From: Idiomarina baltica OS145
GTDB lineage: Bacteria > Pseudomonadota > Gammaproteobacteria > Enterobacterales > Alteromonadaceae
Direction of reading: 5' to 3'
DNA: 64,000 bases
NCBI RefSeq assembly: GCF_000152885.1
Contig: NZ_CH672405.1
Span: 305,771-369,770, forward strand
Shown here: positions 1 to 10,900 of the stretch, piece by piece
How the letters are laid out: every line of letters begins with the position of its first letter
Numbering within the stretch: the stretch's first letter is position 1
Program-made: the position numbers and the translations under genes
The notes under the pieces: model-generated
What the model saw: the letters and a program-made list of their open reading frames with translations, nothing else
What the model was told of the DNA's origin: nothing
Database searches by the model: none

Positions 1-87
1 ACGCGCCTCCGGAAAAGGTTGAACATCGACAATCGTACCAACACGAATATCGACTTTTTCAAAATCAGCCCAATTAATAGATTCCAT
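1..87 (-). CDS. CsaA/YgjH-like tRNA-binding domain protein (partial)
   Basis: Only the first 29 codons lie in the window; the gene runs off the left edge. The visible N-terminus contains WADFEKVDIRVGTIV followed by PFPEAR, the hallmark opening of the small OB-fold tRNA-binding domain found in CsaA, YgjH and the C-terminus of methionyl-tRNA synthetase. Such stand-alone proteins bind structured RNA and have been proposed to act as export chaperones. The start is the ATG read from 87 to 85 on the minus strand. It is probably core genome. Which subfamily it belongs to (CsaA or YgjH) cannot be decided from 29 residues. Confidence 0.75.
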   Translation of the reverse strand, partial: MESINWADFEKVDIRVGTIVDVQPFPEAR

Positions 88-136
88 AAGTCGCCCTCAG
101 TGATTTTTCCAATTACGTACTAATGAGTAGCGTTAA

Positions 137-460
137 TTACGCATCATTGTCTGCATTTACCCAATGTAGCTTTAAACCACCCGTATATTTAACAACGTAG
201 TTGTACAGCAAAAACACGACTGCAAATGACAGGTAGGCGAGAATAAACATCAGTATCGGGGATAACAACAGTAGGCCGATTTTCCAAACTAAACCTTGCA
301 CGGAAATTGAAATAATGTAATCAAAGGAAACGGTCGTCTGAACACCGAACACGAGAGCAATAAAACCAAATACTGATATAAATAAATTGATTATCAATGC
401 GACAGCAGCAAGTACTTTTGCGCTTTGTTTAACGTCGATTTTTTTGAGCTCATACTCCAT
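137..460 (-). CDS. Small two-helix membrane protein of unknown function
   Basis: A 107-residue protein I cannot assign to a named family. It opens with a short charged segment (MEYELKKIDVKQSAKV). Two long hydrophobic stretches follow at roughly residues 16-40 and 58-90, separated by a polar loop, so it should sit in the inner membrane with two or three passes. The tail is short and polar (WVNADNDA). It lies on the same strand as the CsaA-like gene downstream, with 49 bases between them, so the two could share a transcript. The start ATG at 460 has only a weak purine stretch upstream. Confidence 0.6.
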   Translation of the reverse strand: MEYELKKIDVKQSAKVLAAVALIINLFISVFGFIALVFGVQTTVSFDYIISISVQGLVWKIGLLLLSPILMFILAYLSFAVVFLLYNYVVKYTGGLKLHWVNADNDA

Positions 461-549
461 TATAATAAACCTTTACATTAATGACCTGCCTTCCAAACTA
501 TATGTTTATGCATACTTTGACCAGTTAAAAATCGATAACTCCTTCCTCG

Positions 550-575
550 AGAGCCATCTTATTTACGATGGCTCT
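550..575. other. Perfect 9-bp hairpin in the intergenic gap
   Basis: AGAGCCATC (550-558) pairs exactly with GATGGCTCT (567-575) around an 8-base loop. No T-run follows on either strand, so it is not a classical intrinsic terminator. It lies between the divergent small membrane protein gene and the TIMP-like gene; no other structure was recognised in 461-730. Confidence 0.4.
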
Positions 576-730
576 ATTCGTTAGCCTGTTCATCATTGGT
601 TTCCAAAAAAGCCAGGAATCATCCCAGCTTAAAACACCTGCCTTGTGAAGTTTTCTGAGACAACCCTGAGTACTATGTTACTTTATAGTCAATGCTGTAA
701 GTGCAGCTGCACCCAAAAGGTCTCTCGTAC

Positions 731-1201
731 ATGCTAAAAATTATTTTACTCGTTATTGCTCTTTCACCGTTAACTGCGATGGGCTGCTCGTGTGTCAGCA
801 CAGCAAAAAGTATTAACGATGTCATTAACGAACATGATGCCATTTTCATGGGAGTTGCGCTTAAAACTGAAAAAACACCAGGTGACTGGTATACCTCATT
901 TTACAAGACAAAAATAAAAGTAGAACAAATCTGGAAAGGTAACGGCATGCCTACATCTGTTTTCATCAAAACTAACATCGAGACGAACTCGTGCGGCGGG
1001 TCTGCTCCTCAGGTTGGCAACCGATTTCTGATTTTTGCCCATAAAACTCAAGATAACTTGTATTTAACAGGTGGTTGCTCAACATTTATGGATCTCAACC
1101 AAGTCGAAAAAGATCTCGATTCTCTCAGTTCAGAACAACTGGCTGAGTGGCAATCGATGTTCTCAGAAATGTTTAAAGCAATGGCGAGTGCAGAGAAATA
1201 A
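731..1201 (+). CDS. Secreted TIMP/NTR-like cysteine-containing protein
   Basis: The start is placed at the ATG at 731, giving 156 residues, because the signal peptide MLKIILLVIALSPLTAMG then begins the protein; an upstream ATG at 701 only adds an unlikely leader. Directly after the signal peptide comes CSCV, the Cys-X-Cys arrangement that begins mature TIMP/netrin-like (NTR) domains. Further matching elements are a basic beta segment with VEQIWKG, a CGG near the middle and a GGC in the second half. Bacterial members are small secreted proteins whose activity is mostly unknown. A lipoprotein reading (AMGC as a lipobox) is possible but fits the consensus poorly. It stands alone, transcribed away from the small membrane protein gene. 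Family assignment is by motif only. Confidence 0.55.
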   Translation: MLKIILLVIALSPLTAMGCSCVSTAKSINDVINEHDAIFMGVALKTEKTPGDWYTSFYKTKIKVEQIWKGNGMPTSVFIKTNIETNSCGGSAPQVGNRFLIFAHKTQDNLYLTGGCSTFMDLNQVEKDLDSLSSEQLAEWQSMFSEMFKAMASAEK

Positions 1202-1223
1202 ACAAGCGATGTCACGAACTACA

Positions 1224-1630
1224 TCACCCCAACTTTTTTTCCAGAAAATTAATCGTTTCATTAACCGCTGAACTGGCATATTGACGGCTCGCAAATAGTA
1301 AACTGACCGGCGTAGGCGGCGGCATATAAGCACTTAAGATTTGTTTGAGTTCGCCACTCATAATTAAATCAGTCACTGAGTACTGAGGTAAAAAGCCAAT
1401 ACCCAGCCCCTTTTGCGCAGCCTGTCGCGTAGCGCGATTCTCATCACTAAAAAAGCGCCCTTTTACCGTTATCGGGATCTCTTTTCCAGAGCGATAAAAG
1501 CGCCAGCGACAGTTATCTTGGCCGCTCGCGCGGTTTACCCGATGCTTACGAATTTAGCGCCACGAGCCGATCCAAGTATTCGACAAGCCGTTTTAGTGTT
1601 TATACTGCCAATACTAATAGGCATCCTTTC
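1224..1630 (-). pseudogene. Remnant of a LysR-family regulator (C-terminal effector-binding domain)
   Basis: Reading the minus strand from about 1630 gives a segment resembling the start of a LysR effector domain (RILGSARGAKFV near 1590-1560), which hits a stop. A second frame, open from 1553, continues the same domain with SGQDNCRWRFYRSGKEIPI, then GRFFSDENRATRQAAQKG, GLGIGFLPQYSV and LLFASRQYASSAVNETINFL, ending in TGA at 1224-1226. The switch near 1560 indicates at least one frameshift. The DNA-binding N-terminal half is absent: the remnant stops where druE ends (1639). This is best read as a chromosomal lysR gene broken when the neighbouring defence locus arrived or was rearranged. No functional product is expected. 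Confidence 0.7.
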
Positions 1631-1638
1631 TCCGTCTA

Positions 1639-4600
1639 CTAGCTCGATAGAACCTCATTGAATGTAATAATTGTAGGCCAATTGCCCGAGTGTCGCATTT
1701 CTAAGTGTTCATTTAGTTTCATAGAGGTATCTACTTGGATTATAGAGTCACCTTCGAAAGGGAACTGACGCGCTTCATAACTTTTGCTGAAAGCTTTCCA
1801 ATAACCAAAACCTTGATCAAATATCACTTCAATGATTCGGCCGGAGGTCCATTTCAATTCAAGCTTGCGAGAATGTTGCAGTTCCTGCGCATTATCTTTC
1901 AGTGTAATGGTTGTGCCATTTACACTAGGGCAAGCTCTGCTGATTAGTTGTTCCATAAATTCTCGCTGCTCATAATCGAAGCTCCAGTCATGAAATACTA
2001 AACGACCTTCTATGTTCGCTTCAGATTTTAATGCTGTAATATCAATTGACTTCGGCTCACACCTACTAAACAACTTAATAAAACTCATAAGCATCATCAC
2101 TGCCCATGGGCTTTTCAAATAGCGATCGGAATAGCTTATTGAGAGCAGTGTATCGTTTTTTATTAACTCCAATAATAACGGGAACTCGCGTTGAAGTAAG
2201 CCAACCATGCGAAGTGGCAACTGCAATAAGGCACCATCAAGCTCCTGCTTAACATATACGATTTTGGTAGTAACAGCGCCTTCATAATTACCCCAATCAG
2301 ATGTATTACAAGGCGTTAGCTGTAATTTGGGGAACTCGATTGAACTAACCCAAACTGCATGCTCATCGGTTAACCAATCGTCGTTAATTTCAGTCGTACG
2401 TTCCGAGTTACTTAACAAGCTGAATGTTTTGTCGCCTGCTATTAATTGAAATCCTAGGGTGACGTCTTTGAGCAGACCAGCCGTCTCTCCGTAACTTATT
2501 TCTACACCTAAATACTCAAGGTTTTTTAAAGTGCGTTTCAAATCATTAACCAATACCTGCCTGCTATTCAAAGCTAAAGTTACACTAACCTTATCGATGG
2601 TAATTAGATTTAAAATAAAGGAACGAAACGCATCTGCACTGAGATCCCAACGCTCAGTATCGCCATTCATTGGTAAAACGACGCGAATGGATTCGTTCGT
2701 GTGTTTGGCGCGATTTTTCAACATATGGAACGCACGTAAAACACCAGATGAGCAAAACGCCGCATCAGGAATTTGCGTAAACTCTTGTGGTAACTCAAGG
2801 TGTTCAAGAATTTGACTCTCGTCAAGCCAAGCAATAGCAGCCCGACGGTCTAGTTCAAAACGCTCGACACTTGAATCATTGCCGGCTAAACAATGAGAAC
2901 AGACCGTGTCACACTGGCTCGGACATTCAAGCTGTTTGCGAGTTGCGCGTAATAGACCGACCAAGTCATCTATGGCAGTAATAACGAAACCAGCCCCACC
3001 GCTTGCTTCATCAAACAATTGAATTACCATTCGGGGCGCACCATTCTCTAAATCCAGTTCTTCGCGCGTAGAAAAGCCAATTTCACTTGGCGAAATACCT
3101 AATTGCTCAGCCAGCACCTCGCGCATGGCAACCGCCAACGTATCGGCCACCATATGGTGCTCATCACTGGTTGTTAACCACTGTTGTTGCAGCGGATTAC
3201 GCAAGCATATTTCAAGCACGTCCGTGCGTACTTGATACCCCAGCGCAATATTCGATTTAACATGTCCTCCCGAGCAAGATTCCTTTAAATCACCGGCAAC
3301 GGCCCCACCTAATGGACGGTGGTCTCTCAGCACGTCCAGTTCACTAGGAATTGTATCTGTCGCGGTCATTGAGGCTGCGCGGCCACATGCTAAACATACA
3401 GCAAAGCCGTAGCCATACTCTCCTTTGGTGTGATGGAAAATTTGCCCGTTGTGGCCAAACCGCACAAAGCCGCAGTCTTTGTTAGGCAGCGTAACTTGTT
3501 CGCCTATTAGGCTCACCCGAGGTTCAGCCACCGGAATAAACTTCTGAGTAAGAATATCGTTGCTTGTCGGCTTCCAGAAGTCGGTTAAAAAACCTGTGGG
3601 GCGCAGGGTGCTCACCTTTTCACGCTCGGGAATTAACGCGCGACATTGCATATTCGAACAGCACAGATCGCGGCTATTGGCATAAGCATTTTCACGAACT
3701 CCTGTTGTACCGCACTTATCACAACGCCAAGCTACCGCAAAATGAATGTCATCATTATTGCCTGGATTTGTGAAATCTTTTATCACAATTCCCTCAGAAC
3801 GATAAGCACGCCCATCAATAACTAACGTTGCGCCAGGAGCATATTCACGTAACGCAATGTTGAGACTGCGCGAAGGTTTTTCTTTGTTTACAAATACATT
3901 GTCTTCGCGCTCTTTGAATTCTTTTTGTCGTTTGCTTTCTTTAAAGTCTTCAATGTTTTTATGATCTAGTTCGACCACATTGGTTGGGAAGCCATGTCCA
4001 GGTAAAAACGTGCTGCTAATCAATTCCTTCAATAAAAACTGACTGTTATGTGCACTTAATTCAAACGCAAGTGCACGCTTGTACGGCTCATCCGTCGAGG
4101 TATCATACAACGCTTGAATGCGTTGACGCTCCTCCAACCAGTCGGTTTTAATATCAGTTAATTTATCTTTCGCGGCTAGAATTAATTGACTTAATGACTC
4201 ACCTGCTAGGCTAGTTTGATTAATCACTGACTTAACGGCATCGGCAAACTCGTCGCGTGAATAATCCATCCATGCCAACATTGTTTCGCATTCTGATGGT
4301 TCGCCCCCAAAAAATGACTCTGCCGATAACCGCGTACGATCACCCTCATCAGGTAACGTTCTTAAGAACGCGGCTAACAGCACCGCATTCACGTGGCGCT
4401 GAACAATTGAACGCGAACTCAGAATCACTTTTGGGGCTGGAATAGCTGTCACAAAAGGCCACATTGGGTTAAGAAAAGCACGCTGGTTATGCGGGTCGGC
4501 CTTACACAAAGTATAAGCGATTGCCCGTGACTCTTTGCGTCGACCAGCACGACCAGCTCGCTGCAAATAATTGGCTGGGTGCGGCGGCAAATTATTCATC

Positions 4601-7600
4601 ACAACAGCTGATATGCCACCAATATCGACGCCCATTTCCATGGTTGTTGAACAGTTTAAAACGTTGACATCACCTAACTTGAACAAATTTTCATAGTTTG
4701 ACAATGTTTTTGTCGACTGCTGAGCCGAATGTTCAGCTGTACGATAGTAAAAGCCCCCTTCGACAATACGATCACTTAGATTATTCCACACCCCTTTACT
4801 GCGCAATTCGCGCACTGTCGGATGACTATTTAACTTCTCGCGTATTTCCCTAATTTGCGCAATACCAGACTCAAGAGAAGATAACTCGGTAAAATCGGGC
4901 ATCTTAACCAGTTCACAGCGGTAATCAGCATCCGTAAGCTTGCGCGGTAGGTAGGGTGTTAATCCTCTAAACGTGGTGTCAATTAGCCGATATGTATTCG
5001 GACACAACCAAGCCTTACGTGGCAACGAAAAATTCAACGATGATAATTCTAACTGGAACCCGTTACTGCCAGATTGCTTGAGTATTTGATGCTGAGTTAG
5101 ATCCGTCCACGCCCGCATCAGCCATAAGTTAATTTTGTCCTTGTCTTCAGCGTGAGCGGTTGAAAGGCCAGTTGCCAATTCAAGTAGTTTCACCAATCGG
5201 TTTTTATTCGCTGTTCGCACCTGCGGCCATTTTCTTATACGCGGGTTTTCTTGAATATCAGCGTTAGGCGAAAACAGAAACTTTTGCGTCGACAAGCTGC
5301 CCATCCAGTTCTGTAGGTCATCGTCCATACGCATCATGCGGTTTTCTCGCACATAGAAATCCAATGCAACTTTTAGAAAGTTCTTCCAATCATCGAGCGT
5401 AAGCTTGGAGCGCTCTCTCAAATTACCGGTTGCATTATGCGCAAAGGTTTCTTCCCAGAATTGGGGGCAGCTGCGAACCTGCTCAAGACCCTCATAACCA
5501 ACAGCAACTAACCCTAAGGTTTCGGTACTGATTTGCTTTTTTGGACGACGAGAAAATTCACGCATCATCAGCAACTGAGTAAGACGACGTGGTCCACCTT
5601 CATCCCCAAATAATCGCGGGTTTGCATACCTATTGTATTTTAACATGGCACTTTTAATGTCATGCTGCTCTATAAAGCGATTCTCCAAATCGGTATATAA
5701 AACATTTACCGTCTGAGGCTCTTGCTGTTCGTTAAGTAGTCGCTCGAGCTCTTGCTCTTTTTTACTTGCTTTGTCATGCTGCTTTGATTGCTTTGCGTAC
5801 GCAATAACCATGCGAAGATCTTCAATTTTTTCGTTCACTTCAGCAGCTTTTTGTCCACCTATTAACTCTAGGTTCTTTTGTTGAAGTAATTGAAATACTA
5901 GACCACGAATACGCGAGCGTTCAGCCTCATGCTGCATGCGCACAGCCATTCGTGCTGTCCCTTGACGACTGTCAGTAAATGTAATGAGCTTCCTACCACG
6001 GCCTGGCAGCTCTTCTGGGCTGCGCTTGTTTGAATCTTTTTTGTCCGCATCAGGGCAAAACTCAAGAACGGTCGGCACCGCATTGGTTATGTAAAACGGT
6101 GCACCTAAATGTGCGCCACGATAAAAGTCACCTTTTGAATCCGTCTCACTAGCGCAAGCCGAACAGTTATCTATCTCGCCTACCCCTATTTTTATAGAAA
6201 TGTACTCATCGTCAATAACAGCGAACTCGCTTGTTTGTCTATTAAGGCTTTGCAAACAATAATGTTCGTTTTCAGAGGTCACAGCACCAATCACAACATT
6301 GGAGCTTACGCCGCGTAAAATGCTTTCTTTTTCATCGTCGGCAGGAGTGTCATCACCATCATCTTGCTCAATGTTCAATGAAAACTCATCAACACCCCGA
6401 GAAACTCGATGAGTTAATTTTCCGCGTTGATCTGCTGCTAATAAATGCGGTTCACTGCACTCGTTACAAAATACGACTTCAAAAACTGGCGCTCCACAAT
6501 CACAATGTGAGCGCTCTGTTACGTAAACGGTTCCAAACGGAAAACTATTGAGCTCGGCTGGCTTGACATTGCAGCTATGGTCAACGCAAGCCCATAAGCC
6601 ATGCAGCATCCGTTGAAAAAAGTGTGCTCGAACCTTCAAAAACGGATCGCCTTGCTTATCGCCCTTCGTGCCTGTCATCACGTCTAACCAACTCAGAACT
6701 TCGACTTGTTGCTGTTGCAACGTTTTTCCTTCCAATAAAGGCGCTACACTCGCCACTAAGTCATCTAGTCGCTGAGGCTTGTCAGTATCAAGAATTGTCG
6801 CACGTAATTTACTCGCGATAGCGCTCGACGATAGAGCTTTGAAACGCGACGCAGATACCTCCTCAGCGCTGTCAATTGCATTTACGTCATCAAGTGTATA
6901 CGGGGTTGACTGCTCTAGCCACCCACCGCTTAATTGAGGGGTAATTCGACGACCCGTAATGACCGAAACCTGCTCAATAGGAACACCGGCCAAGTCGGCC
7001 AAATAATGCTGAAGCTTTTCCTCTGCATTAGCATCAGCAATAGTTGCCGACGTCGCCACAAAGCGAATATCTTTCGACTGACGCCCAAACGCATTCACCA
7101 CCCGCTTCAATAGCAGTGATAGCTCCGCTGCTTGCGAACCAACATAGGTGTGAGCTTCGTCCAATACAATCCAGCGTAGCGACTGCTGCTGCTTTGAAAT
7201 TTCCAAAATAGGACTATCAACTTGACGTACCAGCATGTACTCAAGCATGGTAGAGTTAGTCATTAGAATCGGAGCAGGCTCTTTTCGTAGTAATTCACGC
7301 GATAGTATTTGGTTCTTCAATATCGCTTGGCGTTTACGCACTTCAGATTTGCTGGCTTTGTGCTCAGTTTTACCATTATATAAGCAAAAGCGAATATCGC
7401 CTTCAAACTGGCGTGTCCACGCATCGAGTCGCTCTTGCTGTGAGTTAATCAGCGCATTTAACGGATAAAGAAACAGTGCTCGAACACCAATTAATGCGCT
7501 CTGTGTTGCTTTTTGTTCGCGAATCAAGTCATCGAGAATGGGTACCATAAAGCATTCGGTTTTACCTGAGCCTGTCCCCGTAGTAATTACCGCTGAACGC

Positions 7601-7938
7601 GGTTTTTTATCGGTTAACACCTGCCAAGCTTCAACTTGGTGTTTATATGGTTTGATTGATTTATCGAACTCGTATTTAGGTGCTTCGTGCAACGTTTTAA
7701 TTAATTGCGGATGCAATAATTCGGGGCTCAATTCGGCAAAACTCTTCTTTCCAGGCGTCCAGCCAAATGTATGTTCAAATACAGGATTGGCCAAAAAACT
7801 ACCTTCTGCACCTAAACAATCGCTAAATTGCTTTTCAATATGCCGGCGAAGGCCTTCATTACGTATACCTAATACGCCCAACGTCGCTTCTTTAATCCGA
7901 TTTTGAGATTGTTCAATTAATGCCTGGAAAAAATTCAT
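1639..7938 (-). CDS. druE: DruE, giant DEAH-box helicase with DUF1998 region (Druantia)
   Basis: A 2099-residue superfamily 2 helicase. Walker A GTGSGKT lies at about residues 121-127, DEAH at 260-263, motif III TSAT at 296-299, the second RecA lobe with TTMEMGVDIGG near 1095, and motif VI QRAGRAGR at about 1126. After a long insert comes the DUF1998/MrfA-type region with DEASGGAGF and a cysteine cluster (CPSQCDTVCSHC, about 1672-1683) expected to bind zinc. About 400 residues of unassigned sequence close the protein. The size, helicase plus DUF1998 layout and immediate pairing with one large uncharacterised gene match DruE of Druantia type III anti-phage systems. It starts 9 bases after the druH stop, so the two are co-transcribed. 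Related helicases (DrmA/DrmB of DISARM, DpdJ) were considered, but their partner genes are missing. The exact antiviral mechanism is not known from sequence. Confidence 0.85.
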   Translation of the reverse strand: MNFFQALIEQSQNRIKEATLGVLGIRNEGLRRHIEKQFSDCLGAEGSFLANPVFEHTFGWTPGKKSFAELSPELLHPQLIKTLHEAPKYEFDKSIKPYKHQVEAWQVLTDKKPRSAVITTGTGSGKTECFMVPILDDLIREQKATQSALIGVRALFLYPLNALINSQQERLDAWTRQFEGDIRFCLYNGKTEHKASKSEVRKRQAILKNQILSRELLRKEPAPILMTNSTMLEYMLVRQVDSPILEISKQQQSLRWIVLDEAHTYVGSQAAELSLLLKRVVNAFGRQSKDIRFVATSATIADANAEEKLQHYLADLAGVPIEQVSVITGRRITPQLSGGWLEQSTPYTLDDVNAIDSAEEVSASRFKALSSSAIASKLRATILDTDKPQRLDDLVASVAPLLEGKTLQQQQVEVLSWLDVMTGTKGDKQGDPFLKVRAHFFQRMLHGLWACVDHSCNVKPAELNSFPFGTVYVTERSHCDCGAPVFEVVFCNECSEPHLLAADQRGKLTHRVSRGVDEFSLNIEQDDGDDTPADDEKESILRGVSSNVVIGAVTSENEHYCLQSLNRQTSEFAVIDDEYISIKIGVGEIDNCSACASETDSKGDFYRGAHLGAPFYITNAVPTVLEFCPDADKKDSNKRSPEELPGRGRKLITFTDSRQGTARMAVRMQHEAERSRIRGLVFQLLQQKNLELIGGQKAAEVNEKIEDLRMVIAYAKQSKQHDKASKKEQELERLLNEQQEPQTVNVLYTDLENRFIEQHDIKSAMLKYNRYANPRLFGDEGGPRRLTQLLMMREFSRRPKKQISTETLGLVAVGYEGLEQVRSCPQFWEETFAHNATGNLRERSKLTLDDWKNFLKVALDFYVRENRMMRMDDDLQNWMGSLSTQKFLFSPNADIQENPRIRKWPQVRTANKNRLVKLLELATGLSTAHAEDKDKINLWLMRAWTDLTQHQILKQSGSNGFQLELSSLNFSLPRKAWLCPNTYRLIDTTFRGLTPYLPRKLTDADYRCELVKMPDFTELSSLESGIAQIREIREKLNSHPTVRELRSKGVWNNLSDRIVEGGFYYRTAEHSAQQSTKTLSNYENLFKLGDVNVLNCSTTMEMGVDIGGISAVVMNNLPPHPANYLQRAGRAGRRKESRAIAYTLCKADPHNQRAFLNPMWPFVTAIPAPKVILSSRSIVQRHVNAVLLAAFLRTLPDEGDRTRLSAESFFGGEPSECETMLAWMDYSRDEFADAVKSVINQTSLAGESLSQLILAAKDKLTDIKTDWLEERQRIQALYDTSTDEPYKRALAFELSAHNSQFLLKELISSTFLPGHGFPTNVVELDHKNIEDFKESKRQKEFKEREDNVFVNKEKPSRSLNIALREYAPGATLVIDGRAYRSEGIVIKDFTNPGNNDDIHFAVAWRCDKCGTTGVRENAYANSRDLCCSNMQCRALIPEREKVSTLRPTGFLTDFWKPTSNDILTQKFIPVAEPRVSLIGEQVTLPNKDCGFVRFGHNGQIFHHTKGEYGYGFAVCLACGRAASMTATDTIPSELDVLRDHRPLGGAVAGDLKESCSGGHVKSNIALGYQVRTDVLEICLRNPLQQQWLTTSDEHHMVADTLAVAMREVLAEQLGISPSEIGFSTREELDLENGAPRMVIQLFDEASGGAGFVITAIDDLVGLLRATRKQLECPSQCDTVCSHCLAGNDSSVERFELDRRAAIAWLDESQILEHLELPQEFTQIPDAAFCSSGVLRAFHMLKNRAKHTNESIRVVLPMNGDTERWDLSADAFRSFILNLITIDKVSVTLALNSRQVLVNDLKRTLKNLEYLGVEISYGETAGLLKDVTLGFQLIAGDKTFSLLSNSERTTEINDDWLTDEHAVWVSSIEFPKLQLTPCNTSDWGNYEGAVTTKIVYVKQELDGALLQLPLRMVGLLQREFPLLLELIKNDTLLSISYSDRYLKSPWAVMMLMSFIKLFSRCEPKSIDITALKSEANIEGRLVFHDWSFDYEQREFMEQLISRACPSVNGTTITLKDNAQELQHSRKLELKWTSGRIIEVIFDQGFGYWKAFSKSYEARQFPFEGDSIIQVDTSMKLNEHLEMRHSGNWPTIITFNEVLSS

Positions 7939-7947
7939 GATTTACTC

Positions 7948-10900
7948 TTAATTTGGGTTATTATTATTAGCGATTAAATAAGCGGTGGTAGCTGCATGTA
8001 CTGGCCTAAACCACATTTCACGACCAAAATCAGACAGATTTGTCACTGCAAATTTCAATTGCGATGTTGGCACACCTAAACTTTTCGGACTAGCTAGACC
8101 GGCTGTAATACAGGCAACAAACATCGGCAAATAAACCACCGCATCGGTGTAACCAATACTAGATACTTGCTTGAAGCCATCACCTAAACTCGACGCCATC
8201 ACAAATGCTTTTAACTCATGTGACAAATCAATCGGCCAATTATCGTTTTCAGCAAAAAAACGCCGCAGTTCTTGATACCAGCATGGAATAATCCTCTCGT
8301 ACGGATATTGACGAACGGCTTGTACATCACCGGTCTGTATATAGTCAGTCAAGTACTCAAACGCCGAGACGATATCTTTAAGTGCAACTTCGCGCTCTCG
8401 GACCGTAATGTCCGCGTAACTTTCAGGAACGCCTAACTTCATTATCGCATTAGCAAATAACGTTCGCGCTGATCGCCAAGTATCCACAGGAATAAACTCC
8501 CAGACAACCGCCAGCTCATCGCTAATGCGTTCACAAAACATTGAATCAAGTTCAAGCCGGAATACAGCTAAAGCAAGCGCATCACTATTGCACCCTAACG
8601 CGCGCCAGGCTTCGAAACTTGAGAGCGGAAGATGGCCGTATTTCCGCTTTAAAATACTTAAATAGTTCCAACCTGAGTGATTATAATCCACTGCCATTTT
8701 TTCGATCTGTTCGCGAATAAGGTTCGGGCGCTCTATTGGGTGAAAGAAATTACAAGCTGAGTGTAATGATGTTAAAGCGCCTAAATCAGCCGATTCCACC
8801 AAGGTTTCCACCTCGTCGCCCGGCTGAACATAGGGCCGAACTTTCAATTCAGCATCGGCATCTGAATGAACGATCCATGTTGTATTCGAACTGATCAGTT
8901 TATCGATTGCATAACGTCCAGTGGGTGTTTCAGCCGATAAAATTGGCTCAATAATTAGCGGATGCTGTTCAGGGTTAATTATATTAATTGCTCGTAAATT
9001 AATGGGAGCACGAATGTCATTACATTCATAGTCTTTAATAACAAGGTCATAGCCATCACGTTCCAAATACGCGTTATAACGCTGTATGATTACCCGCTTT
9101 AAAACCGTTTGACCTAGCTGAATAACTAACTGCACAGCCGCATCTTGATCGCTTAAATTACCAAGCAACTTGGTAATTTCTCGATGCATGCCAAACAAAC
9201 TAATTTCAATCGGCAAATGATCAACAAATACGACATCATCTTTGACGTACTTAACCTGCCCTCTCGACATAACGTTTAAGGCAATATTAAAACGCTGTCT
9301 TTTGTCACTACTATTGGTTAATTGAATCCGATGCCCTAACAAGCCATCAAGCAGCAGTGATGTACCCTCAAACGCGTCACCCATGGGGGTAATAATTCGT
9401 GCTCCAGCGACCGGAAATGGCACACGAAGTGTTACTGGTTTAGAACATTTGTCACTGCAAACATCCACGTTAAAAGAAACTGGAGCTTTGTTATCGCACG
9501 TGGTCAAACTGAATTTGCCGGCATCCAATTCATCAATGACAACATAGTTGGCTGCGCCATTGGCAACATTAGGCGTTACTTGGCAACGAGCCGAGGTCAT
9601 AAACTGAATAAATGCTGGGGTTGCTGATCGAGCTGGCCGTGTACGAATCTTTAAATCGTGAGGAACGACACCGAAGGTCCGTCGAAATAGTGTTTTATCG
9701 AAATTGTCTTTTATAACCAACTGAACACGACCATAAATATTAGACAAATGGTTCAGGTTCAAAACACGCCTGTCATTGACGAATATGCGCAAATCTTCAA
9801 GTGCAAAGTTTGCGTCATCACTTAAGTTCAATTTAGGAAATTCAAAATAGGTGGTAATCGGTAAAGTCGACCAATTGGTTTCATGCCCTATCACTCGAAT
9901 AAATGAACGTGGTTGCGCTTTACAAAGTTGGATCTCAAATTCATCATTATCGGCGTTTGTAATCAATGCATTCGACGACAATTCATACAATGTGCCGAAA
10001 TCATAGACCTTAATCAAATTCGCAGCCGATTCACCTTTACCAAATTGGCACTGCTTCGGTAACCATAAACGGGCACTCGTTTCGGCGATAGAACAGGACT
10101 CAGAACCAGCGATGTACCAGCGATCAGCCTGCTCAGTAAGAACCAAAGGCGAAGCATCCAAATCAAGCAAACTATTTTCAATTGTGCGATTAAAAACAAC
10201 ACTACCATGTGAAACTAATTTAAAAGTAAGTGGCTCGGCACTGGCACTGCGCTTAACCTCAACTCGTGTTCGTTTGAAAGTTAACTGAATGCAGTCTTGC
10301 TTCTGATCGAGGCTAGCATATATCGGTGAGCCACGAAAAATAAGTCGGTTGCCTTCATAAATTAACGGCTCAAATCGAGTAGATATTATCTCTTGCTCAC
10401 TGCGCTTAATTTTTAACTCCCGCGGGATAACCACTTCGGAAGTCACATCGACACCACGGTTTGATAATTGAAAATAATTGTCTGATGTGAATTCAGATAA
10501 CAGCTCAGCTTGGCGCTTCTTCTCAAGTGCACTTTGATGACGGCTCTTCTCTGCTTGTATTAACCAATCGTTAATCAAGCGTCGCCCATTTTCAATATCT
10601 AACGGTATAGGAAAATCTTTATTCCACCCCTTAGCATGCTCATCCAAATATTCAGCTGGGTTTTTCACCTCTCGCAGCGGGTAAGCCTCAGTAAGCTTAG
10701 TTAAGCGTTCGACAATACCTGAGAGTAACTTAGCAGTATGAATAGTACGGAATACTTGCGGTAATTCTTCCTGATTATCTAACATCAATGACGTTAGCGA
10801 CTTATCCATTGCGGCAATTTTATAATAAGCACCAATACCACGACGAATTGCCCGACCAAAACCATGAGTATCACTATTTAAGAGAGGCCATGGCAACCCT

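Noticed and set aside
1413..1661. Plus-strand 82-codon frame opposite the lysR remnant
   Set aside because: It has no family resemblance and the minus strand carries clear LysR homology.
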